The notes: generated by a model from the sequence alone, not told the origin. Numbered from the stretch's first letter, positions 43,155 through 52,296 are shown. The stretch is DNA of 64,000 nt from [Clostridium] citroniae WAL-17108 (GCF_000233455.1 NZ_JH376422.1:182679-246678), one strand, 5' to 3'. Program-made: numbers and translations.

Positions 43155-44897
43155 TTAGAGCTGATATACTTTTATCTTTCTGTATAATGTTGCAATACCG
43201 ATTCCCAATTTGCCTGCTATCATTTTTTTAGCTTCCGGGGAAACTCCATAGATTGCCAGTGCCCGTTTGATCATCTGGCGTTCCATGTTTTCCAGATTCA
43301 GATCTTCTATGGCCTCCTCCACGCGTACGGTCCCATTTGTTTGGAAAAATTTTCCTGGAAGAAGGCTGCCCTCCAGCATTCCGCTGTAAGGCATCATATT
43401 CATCACATATTCAATCGTGTTCTGCAGTTCCCGGATATTTCCAGGCCACTCATAACGCTCCAGGTATCTCCAAAAATCCTCATCAATCCCCCTCACCATT
43501 TTATTAAGCACTGCACTGTAACGTTCAATAAAACTGGTGGCGATCACACGTATATCCTCCTTCCTCTCCCGAAGGGGAGAAAGTGCCATGGGAATCACAT
43601 TGAGACGGTAATATAGATCCTCACGGAACTCCCCTGCCTGGATCATTGATTCTATATCCTTATTAGTTGCCGCCACCAGACGCACATCAATCTTCACTGT
43701 CTGGTTACTGCCCAGTCTGGTAATCTCCCTGTTTTCAAGAACACGCAGAAGCTTTACCTGTAGATACAGGGGCATGTCACCTATCTCATCTAAAAAAACA
43801 GTACCGCCGTTGGCTGCCTCAAACAGACCGGTCCGGCCTTTTGCATCAGCCCCTGTAAATGCGCCCTTCACATATCCGAACAACTCACTTTCCAAAAGAT
43901 TCTCAGGTATGGACGCGCAGTTGACCGCAACAAAAGGATAGTTGGACCGGTCGCTCTCCCCATGAAGCGCAACGGCTACCAGTTCTTTTCCCGTACCACT
44001 TTCTCCTGTTATAAGAACATTGGATACAGACGGTGCCACAATCTGAATCTTCTCCCGGATAGATACAACAGCTGAAGATACGCCTAAGATGCGGTTTAAT
44101 TCCCTTGGTTTTACCCGTACCCCTGCACCGTCATTTTCATCGGAAGTCAGATCTGCCTTCTGGAATACAAATAATTTTCTGTACTCTTCCATATCCAGAT
44201 CATAAAACCTGCCTGCCAAAAGATAGGTGAAACCTCCGATCTGAAGGCTGTATTCAAGCAGATCCTGTACCTGGTTCCCTGTTTCGTGAAATGTGATAGG
44301 CGGCAGCTTGTGATTCAGTTCCTGTATAAACAGGAGTTTCTTACCAGCCTGGTTAATCCTGGATATTTTAAGGTTCTGGTCCATGACCAGGATTCCGCTG
44401 TCAACCTTATTAAGAATATTCTCCAGCAGCAGGATCACATTTTGGTTTCTTCCTTCATTCAGGATATCCTTGGCTTTTGATTCAAGAAGCTCCCCAAATT
44501 GATTCAAAAAGCGGATAAATACTTCTCTATTTCCAAAAAAATGCTGTTTCTGGCTCTCTTCAAAGCATACAAATCCCAATACCCCGATCACTTCTTCATC
44601 CACGCATAGCGGGAGCCATACCTCACAGATGTTATCACAGACAGACAGCTTTGGACAGACACGGCAGATGCCGGATTTCTTCGGATCATCCATGATTGTC
44701 AGCTCCTTGTGTTCTATGGCTGACTTTACTACATATCCATAAGACGACATATCCCCGATCCGATTGCGCATCCGCCCGCTTCCCGCAATACGAATGCAAT
44801 TGGCATCAATGATTGTCACGTCAACTTTCAGGATTTCTGCCAGGATCTCAACATACCGCTGGGCTGTTTCCTGCATTTTCATTAAAATGCGTTTCAT
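43155..44897 (-). CDS. Sigma-54-dependent activator (RocR/PrdR-like)
   Basis: A 580-residue enhancer-binding protein. N-terminal sensor (1-150) with a four-Cys cluster (C78, C81, C87, C91); a PAS-like domain (about 150-245); an AAA+ domain with Walker A GESGTGKE (298-305), the sigma-54 loop GAFTGA (345-350) and Walker B VFLDEIG; C-terminal Fis-type HTH (GIGIATLYRKIKVYQL). It should bind the TATCA-N3-TGATA arrays and activate the two sigma-54 promoters here. It lies 86 bp behind the AEC gene that has one of these promoters, so it may also raise its own level. Confidence 0.93.
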   Translation of the reverse strand: MKRILMKMQETAQRYVEILAEILKVDVTIIDANCIRIAGSGRMRNRIGDMSSYGYVVKSAIEHKELTIMDDPKKSGICRVCPKLSVCDNICEVWLPLCVDEEVIGVLGFVCFEESQKQHFFGNREVFIRFLNQFGELLESKAKDILNEGRNQNVILLLENILNKVDSGILVMDQNLKISRINQAGKKLLFIQELNHKLPPITFHETGNQVQDLLEYSLQIGGFTYLLAGRFYDLDMEEYRKLFVFQKADLTSDENDGAGVRVKPRELNRILGVSSAVVSIREKIQIVAPSVSNVLITGESGTGKELVAVALHGESDRSNYPFVAVNCASIPENLLESELFGYVKGAFTGADAKGRTGLFEAANGGTVFLDEIGDMPLYLQVKLLRVLENREITRLGSNQTVKIDVRLVAATNKDIESMIQAGEFREDLYYRLNVIPMALSPLRERKEDIRVIATSFIERYSAVLNKMVRGIDEDFWRYLERYEWPGNIRELQNTIEYVMNMMPYSGMLEGSLLPGKFFQTNGTVRVEEAIEDLNLENMERQMIKRALAIYGVSPEAKKMIAGKLGIGIATLYRKIKVYQL

Positions 44898-44983
44898 GCT
44901 ATTCCCCCATTTTCACTGAAACAAACGATGTTATAATCCCATGGTAACGGCGGATCGCGTTTATGTCAAGAACCCGTCCTTCA

Positions 44984-45925
44984 TTAAAAGATTCCCATCC
45001 GGCTCAGTATGAAGATCCACATAAAAATGGTCCCCAGGGAACATACGGATGTAAATACAACCAGCTGCGCCGCCAAATCCGCATCGGAATCCATGGCACT
45101 GGCCAGGTTAAACGATGTGGTTGCACAGGGAGCAATAAAGATGCACATCAGGCCAATGAAATCCGCCCTGCAAAATCCAAGCCATACGGTAACAGGTACA
45201 AGAATAGCCGGCACGATCAGAAGCCTGAACAGGATGCCCACCGCAATGCTTCTTAAGTTGCTTTTTACTGCTCCAAAGTTAAATAATCCCCCCATAACAA
45301 TCAGGGCCACCGGCGTACCGCAACGCCCCAGATCCCTAAAAACATTGGACAGCATGTCCGGATACTGAATATGCAGCAGCTGTGTCAAAAAGCCGGCCAG
45401 GGCCGCAATAACATACGGATTGGTTACCACTCCCCCAAACACTTTCCTTAACTCGATCCTTCCTCCTTCCCGGAATAACTCCAGCAGGATGACGGAAATT
45501 ATGTTTTGAACCGGGACAATAATAGCGATCAGCAGCGAGATCGCTCCAATGTTTCCCTCACCACACAGCGCTGTCCCGATCAGAGTTCCGAATATAACAA
45601 AATTTGTGTGAAAAATACCATGGGCCAGCGCGCCGCGCCTTTTCTTTGTTTTCTCTGTGGGATATGCGGCAAGCAGCGAAATCCCCAGAATCACGATCTG
45701 CGTGATCACAGCATACACGATCAGTTTTCCGTTAAATACCTCCCTGATATCCGCTTTATAGATATTGTAGTATAGGGAGATGGCCAGAAAAGTTTTGAAA
45801 CACAGCTTGTTCATCTTATTCAGGGTATGATCGTCCACCATATTGATCTTTCTCAGAAAATATCCCAGTGACAACATGATAAACATGGGTAATACGGCGC
45901 TTAACGCGGTTTGAAAACTGCTCAT
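44984..45925 (-). CDS. AEC-family transporter
   Basis: A 313-residue membrane carrier with about 10 segments (TALSAVLPMFIMLSLGYFLRK; HTNFVIFGTLIGTALCGEGN; APCATTSFNLASAMD). Start ATG 45925 is preferred over a longer frame because GAGGAAC is correctly placed and because the upstream codons coincide with a 50-bp hairpin. Driven by a sigma-54 promoter at 46038-46054, with the activator gene following. Probably imports a substrate of the dpaL pathway. Confidence 0.88.
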   Translation of the reverse strand: MSSFQTALSAVLPMFIMLSLGYFLRKINMVDDHTLNKMNKLCFKTFLAISLYYNIYKADIREVFNGKLIVYAVITQIVILGISLLAAYPTEKTKKRRGALAHGIFHTNFVIFGTLIGTALCGEGNIGAISLLIAIIVPVQNIISVILLELFREGGRIELRKVFGGVVTNPYVIAALAGFLTQLLHIQYPDMLSNVFRDLGRCGTPVALIVMGGLFNFGAVKSNLRSIAVGILFRLLIVPAILVPVTVWLGFCRADFIGLMCIFIAPCATTSFNLASAMDSDADLAAQLVVFTSVCSLGTIFMWIFILSRMGIF

Positions 45926-45942
45926 TATTCGTTCCTCTTTCC

Positions 45943-45992
45943 TTACCCTCAGTGGACAAGGGCGCACACTCCCCCTTGTCCACTGAGGGTAA
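45943..45992. repeat. 50-bp perfect hairpin in AEC leader (copy 1)
   Basis: TTACCCTCAGTGGACAAGGG (45943-45962) is repeated in inverted form at 45973-45992 around a 10-nt loop. It falls between the sigma-54 promoter and the ribosome site of the AEC gene, within the mRNA leader. A near-identical copy is at 46188-46236. Confidence 0.9.
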
Positions 45993-46037
45993 ATATTGAT
46001 TTTAAGATGGTCCCAATTGGGGTCCCCTTATTTATTT

Positions 46038-46054
46038 AGCAATTTTCATGCCAT
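46038..46054 (-). promoter_or_regulatory. Sigma-54 (-24/-12) promoter of AEC/activator operon
   Basis: The minus strand reads ATGGCAT-GAAAA-TTGCT, matching the RpoN consensus with correct GG-GC spacing. It is 113 bp before the AEC start; the leader contains the 50-bp hairpin. Confidence 0.85.
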
Positions 46055-46095
46055 CATCGAAGTTCCTGAAATACCTTCATACTTTTGCTTATAAA

Positions 46096-46158
46096 TATCA
46101 TTTTGATAACAAATGTGCCTTATTCCATATCGTTTTGATAATCAGTATCAAATTGATA
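46096..46158. promoter_or_regulatory. Upstream activator array (three TATCA-N3-TGATA sites)
   Basis: Dyads start at 46096 (TATCA-TTT-TGATA), 46128 (TATCG-TTT-TGATA) and 46146 (TATCA-AAT-TGATA), with steps of 32 and 18 bp exactly as in the dpaL array. They lie 42-104 bp upstream of the AEC sigma-54 element. Confidence 0.8.
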
Positions 46159-46187
46159 CAGCCAAAACTGATCACACATCCAGACGA

Positions 46188-46236
46188 TTACCCTCAGTGG
46201 ACAAGGGCACACTCTCCCCTTGTCCACTGAGGGTAA
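46188..46236. repeat. 49-bp perfect hairpin (copy 2)
   Basis: The same 20-bp arm as copy 1 (46188-46207 and 46217-46236) with a 9-nt loop that differs slightly. It overlaps the -35 box of the promoter assigned to the S41 peptidase gene. The two copies bracket the sigma-54 promoter and its activator array. Confidence 0.9.
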
Positions 46237-46248
46237 ATGTTATATGAT
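46220..46248 (+). promoter_or_regulatory. Candidate sigma-70 promoter of S41 peptidase gene
   Basis: TTGTCC (46220-46225), 17-bp spacer, TATGAT (46243-46248), about 115 bp upstream of the start codon. The -35 lies in the right arm of the hairpin. Confidence 0.45.
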
Positions 46249-46363
46249 ATAATTACCATATAAAATAAATATTCCTGCCAATATCACATCACACAATAAT
46301 CATGAACCGCCATACGTCCCGCAGCCTACATCCCAGGGCGGGCTTAAGAGGAGCAAATAAGCA

Positions 46364-47692
46364 ATGAAAAAATCCATCTGTATTTTATGTATCTCGTCCC
46401 TGTTATGCAGTCCCTTCACAGCCTTTGCCGGTCCTTCTGGTAATACGCAGGCAAGTGCCAGTGAAACAGAGTATCAGCCCCCATCACTGCGCCGTGAGAT
46501 CCGGGCTTTGCAGAAAGGCGATTGGATCCATCTGACAACGGAGCAGAAACTGGAAGATCTGGATCTTTTGTATCAGACACTAAAAGAAAATTATCCTTAT
46601 TTTCATACGTTAAAGAGAATGCGGAATGCGGATTTAGATCAGAAATACCGGAAAGCCCGGGGAGAAATCCGCACCAGTAACACGGATATTTCCTTTTATC
46701 AGCAGTTGGATGAATTTATCAATACCAATGACCAGATCGGACATTTGTTATTACATAACCCTTACTGGTTTGAAGAGACGGCAGACAGCTACAGACGCGT
46801 GGCCGCAGATTATCCGGACTCAGACCGCATGCAAAAATTAGCGGCAGCATACAACAATCCAAAGTCCCTGGAAAACTACAAAAAAATGAGACAGGTGACA
46901 GACCCGGCCTATGATAAGGTGATGGATTATTACGCTTCCCTTGAATCAGCGCAAACCGATGAACAGGAATCCGTGGCAGCTAATGTTCAAACGCGCATTA
47001 TAAAAGAGGGAAGCATTGCCTATATCAAAATTGACCGGTTCCTTTCCGGCAATGAGTACGGGGAAGATAAGAAACAGCTATTTGATTTTTACCATAAGGT
47101 CAGGGGATACGACCATATAATATTTGACCTTACGGATAACGGCGGAGGTTCCATGGATTATTTTAATGATCTCATCGCCTCTCCCAACATTGACAGCGCA
47201 CTGACATGCAACGCCTACGGTCTGATAAAAGGAGGGGAAAACAACCGTATCTTCCTGGATATGGACCAATACCGTCCTGTTTCGGAATTTCCCGACCTGC
47301 CCCGCACCAATCAGGAAGATCTGTCCGATACGGACTTCTTTCATGATATCCAATACACCGTGGATCCTGCAGGGGGAGGGAAAATGCTCAGCGGAAAGCT
47401 TTGGATGCTTGTCAGTGACACGGTATTTTCCTCATCGGAATATGCTGCCATGTTCTCAAAAGCAACAGGCTTTATGACACTTGTGGGAACGCAGACTGGC
47501 GGTGAAGGCATTGGCAGCGATCCTCTGCCCATCATTCTTCCCAACAGCGGCCTGATCGTACAATACGCACCGGTGTACGGTGTAATGCCGGACGGATCAG
47601 GGAGCCAGGAATGCAAAACCGCACCGGATATCCGGTCAGCGGACGGTGAGACGGCACTCAATGCCTGTTTAAGGGCAATTGCAGAACAGTGA
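46364..47692 (+). CDS. Secreted S41-family peptidase-like protein
   Basis: A 442-residue exported protein: signal peptide of about 22 residues (ending FTAFA-G), then a helical region and an S41 (C-terminal processing peptidase/tricorn core) domain. The nucleophile serine is in DTVFSSSEYAAMF, preceded by FDLTDNGGGSMDY; no PDZ domain is obvious. ATG follows AGAGGAG. It is divergent from the AEC/activator operon and might release small peptides or amino acids outside the cell for the nearby carriers, which is inference from position. Confidence 0.85.
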   Translation: MKKSICILCISSLLCSPFTAFAGPSGNTQASASETEYQPPSLRREIRALQKGDWIHLTTEQKLEDLDLLYQTLKENYPYFHTLKRMRNADLDQKYRKARGEIRTSNTDISFYQQLDEFINTNDQIGHLLLHNPYWFEETADSYRRVAADYPDSDRMQKLAAAYNNPKSLENYKKMRQVTDPAYDKVMDYYASLESAQTDEQESVAANVQTRIIKEGSIAYIKIDRFLSGNEYGEDKKQLFDFYHKVRGYDHIIFDLTDNGGGSMDYFNDLIASPNIDSALTCNAYGLIKGGENNRIFLDMDQYRPVSEFPDLPRTNQEDLSDTDFFHDIQYTVDPAGGGKMLSGKLWMLVSDTVFSSSEYAAMFSKATGFMTLVGTQTGGEGIGSDPLPIILPNSGLIVQYAPVYGVMPDGSGSQECKTAPDIRSADGETALNACLRAIAEQ

Positions 47693-47727
47693 CCGCAGGA
47701 GGCGGGGGCGGAAGCTTTAAACACGGC

Positions 47728-48651
47728 TCAATACAGCTTCATAATGATTAATAAAAAGGTCAATTCGATCACACTCAATAGAATGGAAATACTATTGGCA
47801 GCACTGGCCTTCCCCTCATCACCGCCGCACATGCCTGTATAGGCCGGCGCAACTGCGCTGATAGGAGCAAAACTAATCAAAACCAGTGTCCTGCGAATCA
47901 CGATGTCAAATGGAAGGAGATAATAGCCGGCCAGCGCCGTCACAATCGCCGCCACATGGCGAACTCCGAGGATCCTGCATATATCGCCTATGTAATTCCG
48001 CTGAAATTCAAACCTTAAAAGCAGTCCTATCATCAGCATAGCGGTAAACGTATTAGCCGCCGCCATGGGGGCGATCAATGTCAGAACCGGCTTGGGCAGC
48101 CTGAACCGGGCTACCGACAGGATAAACATCAGAACATAGGTGATCAACGGCATACTTGAAAGAAGGCGTTTTGCAAATGATCCCACATCAAATCCGTCTC
48201 TGTTGTCGGAAAGGTATTCCGATGCAAAGGCATAGGTTGCCCCTGTACACATCACACTGTTTCCCACATCAAACATGCAGGCCGCCACACTTCCCATCGC
48301 AGGAAGAAAACTCTGTACAAACGGAAGACAGAACGCTCCTATGTTGTATGCGGGGAGGCACAGTATATGCAGCGCCTTTGCCTCCCTGCTTTTCTTTTTT
48401 GTAATAACGATCCCAACAGCGATCATTATGACATTTGCAGCAATCCCCAGGACCGTCAGCGCCAGCATCTCCGCTCCCACTACCTCTATCTTTGAAAAAT
48501 TAACAATGATGGCACAGGGGAGGGTGACATTTATGAGAATCCGCTTTACGACATCACCCGCATTTTCCGGAAGGATTCCTCCCATATGCAGATATGCGCC
48601 GATCAGGATGATCAGCATGAACGAAAAAGCTGTCAGTAAAACCGTAGTCAT
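47728..48651 (-). CDS. AEC-family transporter (third copy)
   Basis: A 307-residue membrane carrier with about 10 segments (LPAYNIGAFCLPFVQSFLP; LMIGLLLRFEFQRNYIGDI). ATG 48651 fits GAGGAG at 8 nt; an upstream TTG is less likely. Convergent with the S41 gene. A sigma-70 promoter with 17-bp spacing lies 111-139 bp upstream, so unlike its sister it is not under sigma-54 control here. Confidence 0.87.
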   Translation of the reverse strand: MTTVLLTAFSFMLIILIGAYLHMGGILPENAGDVVKRILINVTLPCAIIVNFSKIEVVGAEMLALTVLGIAANVIMIAVGIVITKKKSREAKALHILCLPAYNIGAFCLPFVQSFLPAMGSVAACMFDVGNSVMCTGATYAFASEYLSDNRDGFDVGSFAKRLLSSMPLITYVLMFILSVARFRLPKPVLTLIAPMAAANTFTAMLMIGLLLRFEFQRNYIGDICRILGVRHVAAIVTALAGYYLLPFDIVIRRTLVLISFAPISAVAPAYTGMCGGDEGKASAANSISILLSVIELTFLLIIMKLY

Positions 48652-48761
48652 GATCAATTCTCCTCATTCCAATCACATCTTATATTCCAAGCCAGTCATC
48701 CGGTTCCCCGTCATATCTGACAAAGGCAAGCCCCTGATACCGCATATGCGTGATTGAGCAT

Positions 48762-48790
48762 AATATAGCACCTTTTCACATGCCTTGCAA
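48762..48790 (-). promoter_or_regulatory. Candidate sigma-70 promoter of third AEC gene
   Basis: Minus strand: TTGCAA (48790-48785), 17-bp spacer, TATATT (48767-48762), about 110 bp before the AEC start codon. Confidence 0.5.
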
Positions 48791-49110
48791 GGTCTTTGTC
48801 TCCACTCTGAAATGCCACTTTATGAATCATTCTCTTTATTTTTCATTTGATATATGGAATATCTCTCACGTTATCAAAGGTTCTATTACTATAAATTGAT
48901 TTTATATAAATGGGTATAGAAAAGCTCCGGAAATATCAATTCCCGGAGTATTTCCTTTTTCCTGTTTGAATTAAGCTCATTCTATATGCCCCACCCCCCT
49001 CCCCATCATAGTACGTATTCATATCCCACAGAATGTCTGTTATGAAATGAACGCGGTCGGCTGCCTGTACTCCCTGTGGAGCGCAGTTTCCGTACAATAC
49101 AGCCATGACA

Positions 49111-49317
49111 TCAGAAGCTTGGATAGTACCCATCCCAAACAATTCTTCTATAATTACTGCGATCCGTATCTCCTTCTGTGGAAAAACACAATATCCGTGA
49201 ATTTGAATCCAGCTTAAGCTGTTCTTTGAGCCATCCCAGACTCTCATTCTGTAGCACTTCTGCCACAAATCCCAATGTGGATGCAAAACTCGAATTCGGA
49301 TCCCGTCTGTTCCTATC
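49111..49317 (-). pseudogene. C-terminal remnant of a dpaL gene
   Basis: Directly behind the lacI-type stop codon, in the same frame, 68 codons read as the C-terminal end of a diaminopropionate ammonia-lyase: FVAEVLQNESLGW, then CFSTEGDTDRSNYRRIVWDG and a TGA stop. It matches the ending of the intact dpaL at 41614 (NTEGDTD...RIVYDG) but is not identical, so it comes from a different dpaL. All catalytic parts are missing. The rest of the 48.7-49.3 kb gap has no gene I can support. Confidence 0.8.
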
Positions 49318-50382
49318 CTAATAATCTTCCCGCTCCCAGTAATAATTTACATTGCCTTTGAAGATCAGGGCAATCTCCACCTTTTTCACCTGTTCCTTTG
49401 GCACATTTCCCTTTACCAGATACTCACAGAGCATTTTTGTGGCTAAATAAGCCTGGCGGGTGGGGTCCTTGTACACGATATTGGTAAAAGTCCCATCCTG
49501 CAGAGCGGATACGCTCTCATCAAATACATCATTGGCAATGACAGGTATGGTTCCTGACAGCCCGCTTTCCCTAAGCACCTCCGCCAGCACAACACTCCCC
49601 CGGGCAAAAACACAGCCGATCAGATCCGGTTTTAATTCCTGTATCCTTTTGAGCAATTCCTCTTTTCCAAGATCCTTTTCAAAATAACCATACAGGTTTT
49701 CAGTCTGTATCCCGGCCCCTTCCCTTTGCAAATACTCGTGGAAGCCCTTTGCGATCATATAATGGGCATCATTGTACTGATTTCCGGCCATAAGCAGCAC
49801 ACGACCGCGGCCCCTCAGGATATTACATGCCTGCTCGGCCATAACTCCTCCGGCCACATAGTAATCCGCGACAACCACACCCACCCTCTGGCACTCCGTA
49901 TTGTCACCTGTAACAAAAACAACGCTGATTCCCTTTTTCGTCAAACGTTTGATTTCAAGGACCTCATCCTCTCCCTCCGGCGGAATGGAGAGAATGCCGT
50001 CCAGCCGTTTTCCATGCTCCAGTTCATCATTAAGCCGGTTAAGAGTCTTGGCCAGCTCCCCGGGCTTAAAAGGCAGCTCCCTGGCCTGGACATTTAGATC
50101 TCCCCACTCCCGCATATAACCCATGTATCCCCGCCATATAAAGTTATAGAAATACACGCTGTTTTTGTCCAACTCGGGTAAACATACCGCGATCTGTATC
50201 TCCTTGCGCTTTAAGCAGGAAGCCATGGAGTTGATCTTATAACCATTGGCAGCGGCATAGTCAACAATCTTTTTTCTGGTCTGCTCACTGACTCCAGGCT
50301 TTCCCGTGATCGCCTTGTGGATTGTGTTTAACGACATGCCAAAGTGCTGGGCTATGTCCTTCATTGTAATCTGAGATTTCAT
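49318..50382 (-). CDS. LacI-family transcriptional regulator
   Basis: A 354-residue repressor-type regulator: N-terminal HTH (MKDIAQHFGMSLNTIHKAITGKPGVS) with the LacI hinge, then a periplasmic-binding-like effector domain. Start ATG 50382 has GAGGAG upstream. It ends the hexuronate operon and probably binds the GAAACGTTTC palindrome at 59791-59804 in front of that operon. Confidence 0.92.
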   Translation of the reverse strand: MKSQITMKDIAQHFGMSLNTIHKAITGKPGVSEQTRKKIVDYAAANGYKINSMASCLKRKEIQIAVCLPELDKNSVYFYNFIWRGYMGYMREWGDLNVQARELPFKPGELAKTLNRLNDELEHGKRLDGILSIPPEGEDEVLEIKRLTKKGISVVFVTGDNTECQRVGVVVADYYVAGGVMAEQACNILRGRGRVLLMAGNQYNDAHYMIAKGFHEYLQREGAGIQTENLYGYFEKDLGKEELLKRIQELKPDLIGCVFARGSVVLAEVLRESGLSGTIPVIANDVFDESVSALQDGTFTNIVYKDPTRQAYLATKMLCEYLVKGNVPKEQVKKVEIALIFKGNVNYYWEREDY

Positions 50383-50548
50383 TGCTCCTCTTTCCTGCTT
50401 TTTATAGAACGGCACTATATTCCAAAATAGAGAGAAATGCACCCGGACAACTGGGCACATTTCCCTTTTTTCTTATTGTATATAATTTTTCAGAGGTTTT
50501 CAATCCCATTTTAAGCAGAAAAGAAAATCCTTCTCCTTATCATTCTCC

Positions 50549-51841
50549 TTATGCCCCCAGATTAGGCAGTGTCATACTGATCGCAGGAATGAAGGTTACC
50601 ATCATCAGACAGATGATCATGGTCAGATAAATAGGCAACATCCGTTTGGTCAGCGCTTCAATCTTAATCCCGGAAATACCGGATGCAATAAACAGGGAAC
50701 TTCCAACCGGCGGGGTTAAAAGACCGATCCCCAAATTCAGGATCATGATGACCCCAAAATGGACGGGGCTGTAACCAATGGACTGTACAATAGGAAGCAG
50801 GATAGGCGTCACGATAAGGATCAGGGATCCCATCTCCATTACCATTCCCAGGCCCAGCAGCAGAACATTGATGATCAGCATAATGATCACCGGGTTATCA
50901 GTAATGCTGTAGATACTGTTGGTAATGAGCACCGGAACCTTCAAATATGCCATCAGCCATCCGAAGGCCGTTGACATGGAGATCAGGATCATGATCATTG
51001 CCAATGTTTTTACAGAATTAAATAACATCCTGGGCAGCTCTTTAATGGAAACCTCCCGGTAGATGGCAAAGGTAACGAAAATACTCCACAGCACTGCCAG
51101 GGCCGCGCTTTCCGTAGCCGTGATAAATCCGGTACACACACCGATCACCACGATCACGATGGTCAACAGTCCCCAGAATGCATCCTTAAATGCAAGCCAT
51201 ACCTTTTTGATCTGGAATTTTTCACCGATGGGGTAATTACGTTTTCTAGCCACGTAGTAGCTGTAGACCATCAGACAGCCTGCAAGCAGACAGCCCGGAA
51301 GAATACCTGCAAGAAACAGGGCTCCCACGGAAACGCCCCCGGCCGCCAAAGCATAGATGACCATGTTCTGGCTTGGCGGGATCAGGATTCCTTCAACTGA
51401 ACTGGCCATTACGATGCAGGTTGCAAAGTCCTTTTCATAGCCTTCTTTTTCCATGTTTGGAATCAGGGTAGGCCCAAGGGTTGCCACGCTGGCAGCCGAG
51501 GAGCCGGAAACCGCCCCAAACAGCAGGGACGCCACAATGGTCACCATTGCAAGCCCACCATGCATCCAACCAACCATTACCCCGGCCAGACGCAGCAGAC
51601 GCTTGGATATACCGCCTGCGCTCATGATGTCGCCCATCAGGATAAAGAAGGGAACTGCCAGCAGTGAATAGGTGTTCACTCCCTTTACCATGTTCTGGAG
51701 CACCATCTGGACCGGGATGTCAAGATAAATACAAGTCACCATGCTGGCGATGCCGATGGAAAGGGCAATGGGCATCCGCACTGCCATGAGAAAAATAAAA
51801 AGTCCTATTAATAACAGTATGGCTATTGTTTCAGATGGCAT
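50549..51841 (-). CDS. TRAP transporter large permease (DctM/UxuM type)
   Basis: A 430-residue membrane protein with about 12 segments, the main channel of a tripartite ATP-independent importer driven by an ion gradient. Family motifs: VPFFILMGDIMSAGGIS, LFGAVSGSSAASVATLGP and GVIMILNLGIGLLTPPVGSSLF. It overlaps the small-permease gene by 19 bp. With the hexuronate enzymes upstream, the substrate is probably a uronate or related acid. Confidence 0.94.
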   Translation of the reverse strand: MPSETIAILLLIGLFIFLMAVRMPIALSIGIASMVTCIYLDIPVQMVLQNMVKGVNTYSLLAVPFFILMGDIMSAGGISKRLLRLAGVMVGWMHGGLAMVTIVASLLFGAVSGSSAASVATLGPTLIPNMEKEGYEKDFATCIVMASSVEGILIPPSQNMVIYALAAGGVSVGALFLAGILPGCLLAGCLMVYSYYVARKRNYPIGEKFQIKKVWLAFKDAFWGLLTIVIVVIGVCTGFITATESAALAVLWSIFVTFAIYREVSIKELPRMLFNSVKTLAMIMILISMSTAFGWLMAYLKVPVLITNSIYSITDNPVIIMLIINVLLLGLGMVMEMGSLILIVTPILLPIVQSIGYSPVHFGVIMILNLGIGLLTPPVGSSLFIASGISGIKIEALTKRMLPIYLTMIICLMMVTFIPAISMTLPNLGA

Positions 51842-52296
51842 AATAATGTCCTCCCCCTGTCAATTGTTGCTATAATAAAGGCCAGACCGGAAACCGGGAT
51901 CACGGCATAGAGGACCGAAGACGGCAGGCCCATGCCGCTCATGATGTTTCTGGAGGTCAGTTCCAGCAGCCCGTAGCTGCCAAACACCATGACGACTCCA
52001 AAGATAAATACCAAAAGCAGATCAAGCAGGTCCATAATGGTACGGGTCCTGTCTGAAATAAAATTGTCGATCAAGGTCACCTTTAAATGCAGATCCTCAC
52101 TGATCGCCACAGCTGAACTCAATAGGCAAAACCATACCATACAGATAAGGGCCAAGTTTTCCCCCCACGGCGGTGTATGTTTCAGGATATAGCGGCTGGC
52201 CGCAACACCTGATACGATAAGGACCTGGCAGGCCAGCAACACGCAGCACACCATGTAGATGCCCCTTCTGACAGTACTGCAAATCTTATCTACCAT
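51823..52296 (-). CDS. TRAP transporter small permease (DctQ type)
   Basis: A 157-residue protein with four transmembrane helices and the DctQ hallmark around RYILKHTPPWGENLALICMVWFCLL. Start ATG 52296 fits GAGGAGG, which overlaps the end of the receptor gene; a longer reading begins inside that gene. It pairs with the large permease downstream. Confidence 0.92.
   Translation of the reverse strand: MVDKICSTVRRGIYMVCCVLLACQVLIVSGVAASRYILKHTPPWGENLALICMVWFCLLSSAVAISEDLHLKVTLIDNFISDRTRTIMDLLDLLLVFIFGVVMVFGSYGLLELTSRNIMSGMGLPSSVLYAVIPVSGLAFIIATIDRGRTLLCHLKQ

Noticed and set aside
45943..46236. The two long palindromes as a CRISPR array
   Set aside because: Only two copies, strongly self-complementary, 245 bp apart, separated by a promoter region; no cas genes.
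48936..49286. 116-codon minus-strand frame next to the LacI gene
   Set aside because: Most of it overlaps the dpaL remnant in another frame, and its composition and start lack support. The remnant frame is the one with a recognisable family ending.
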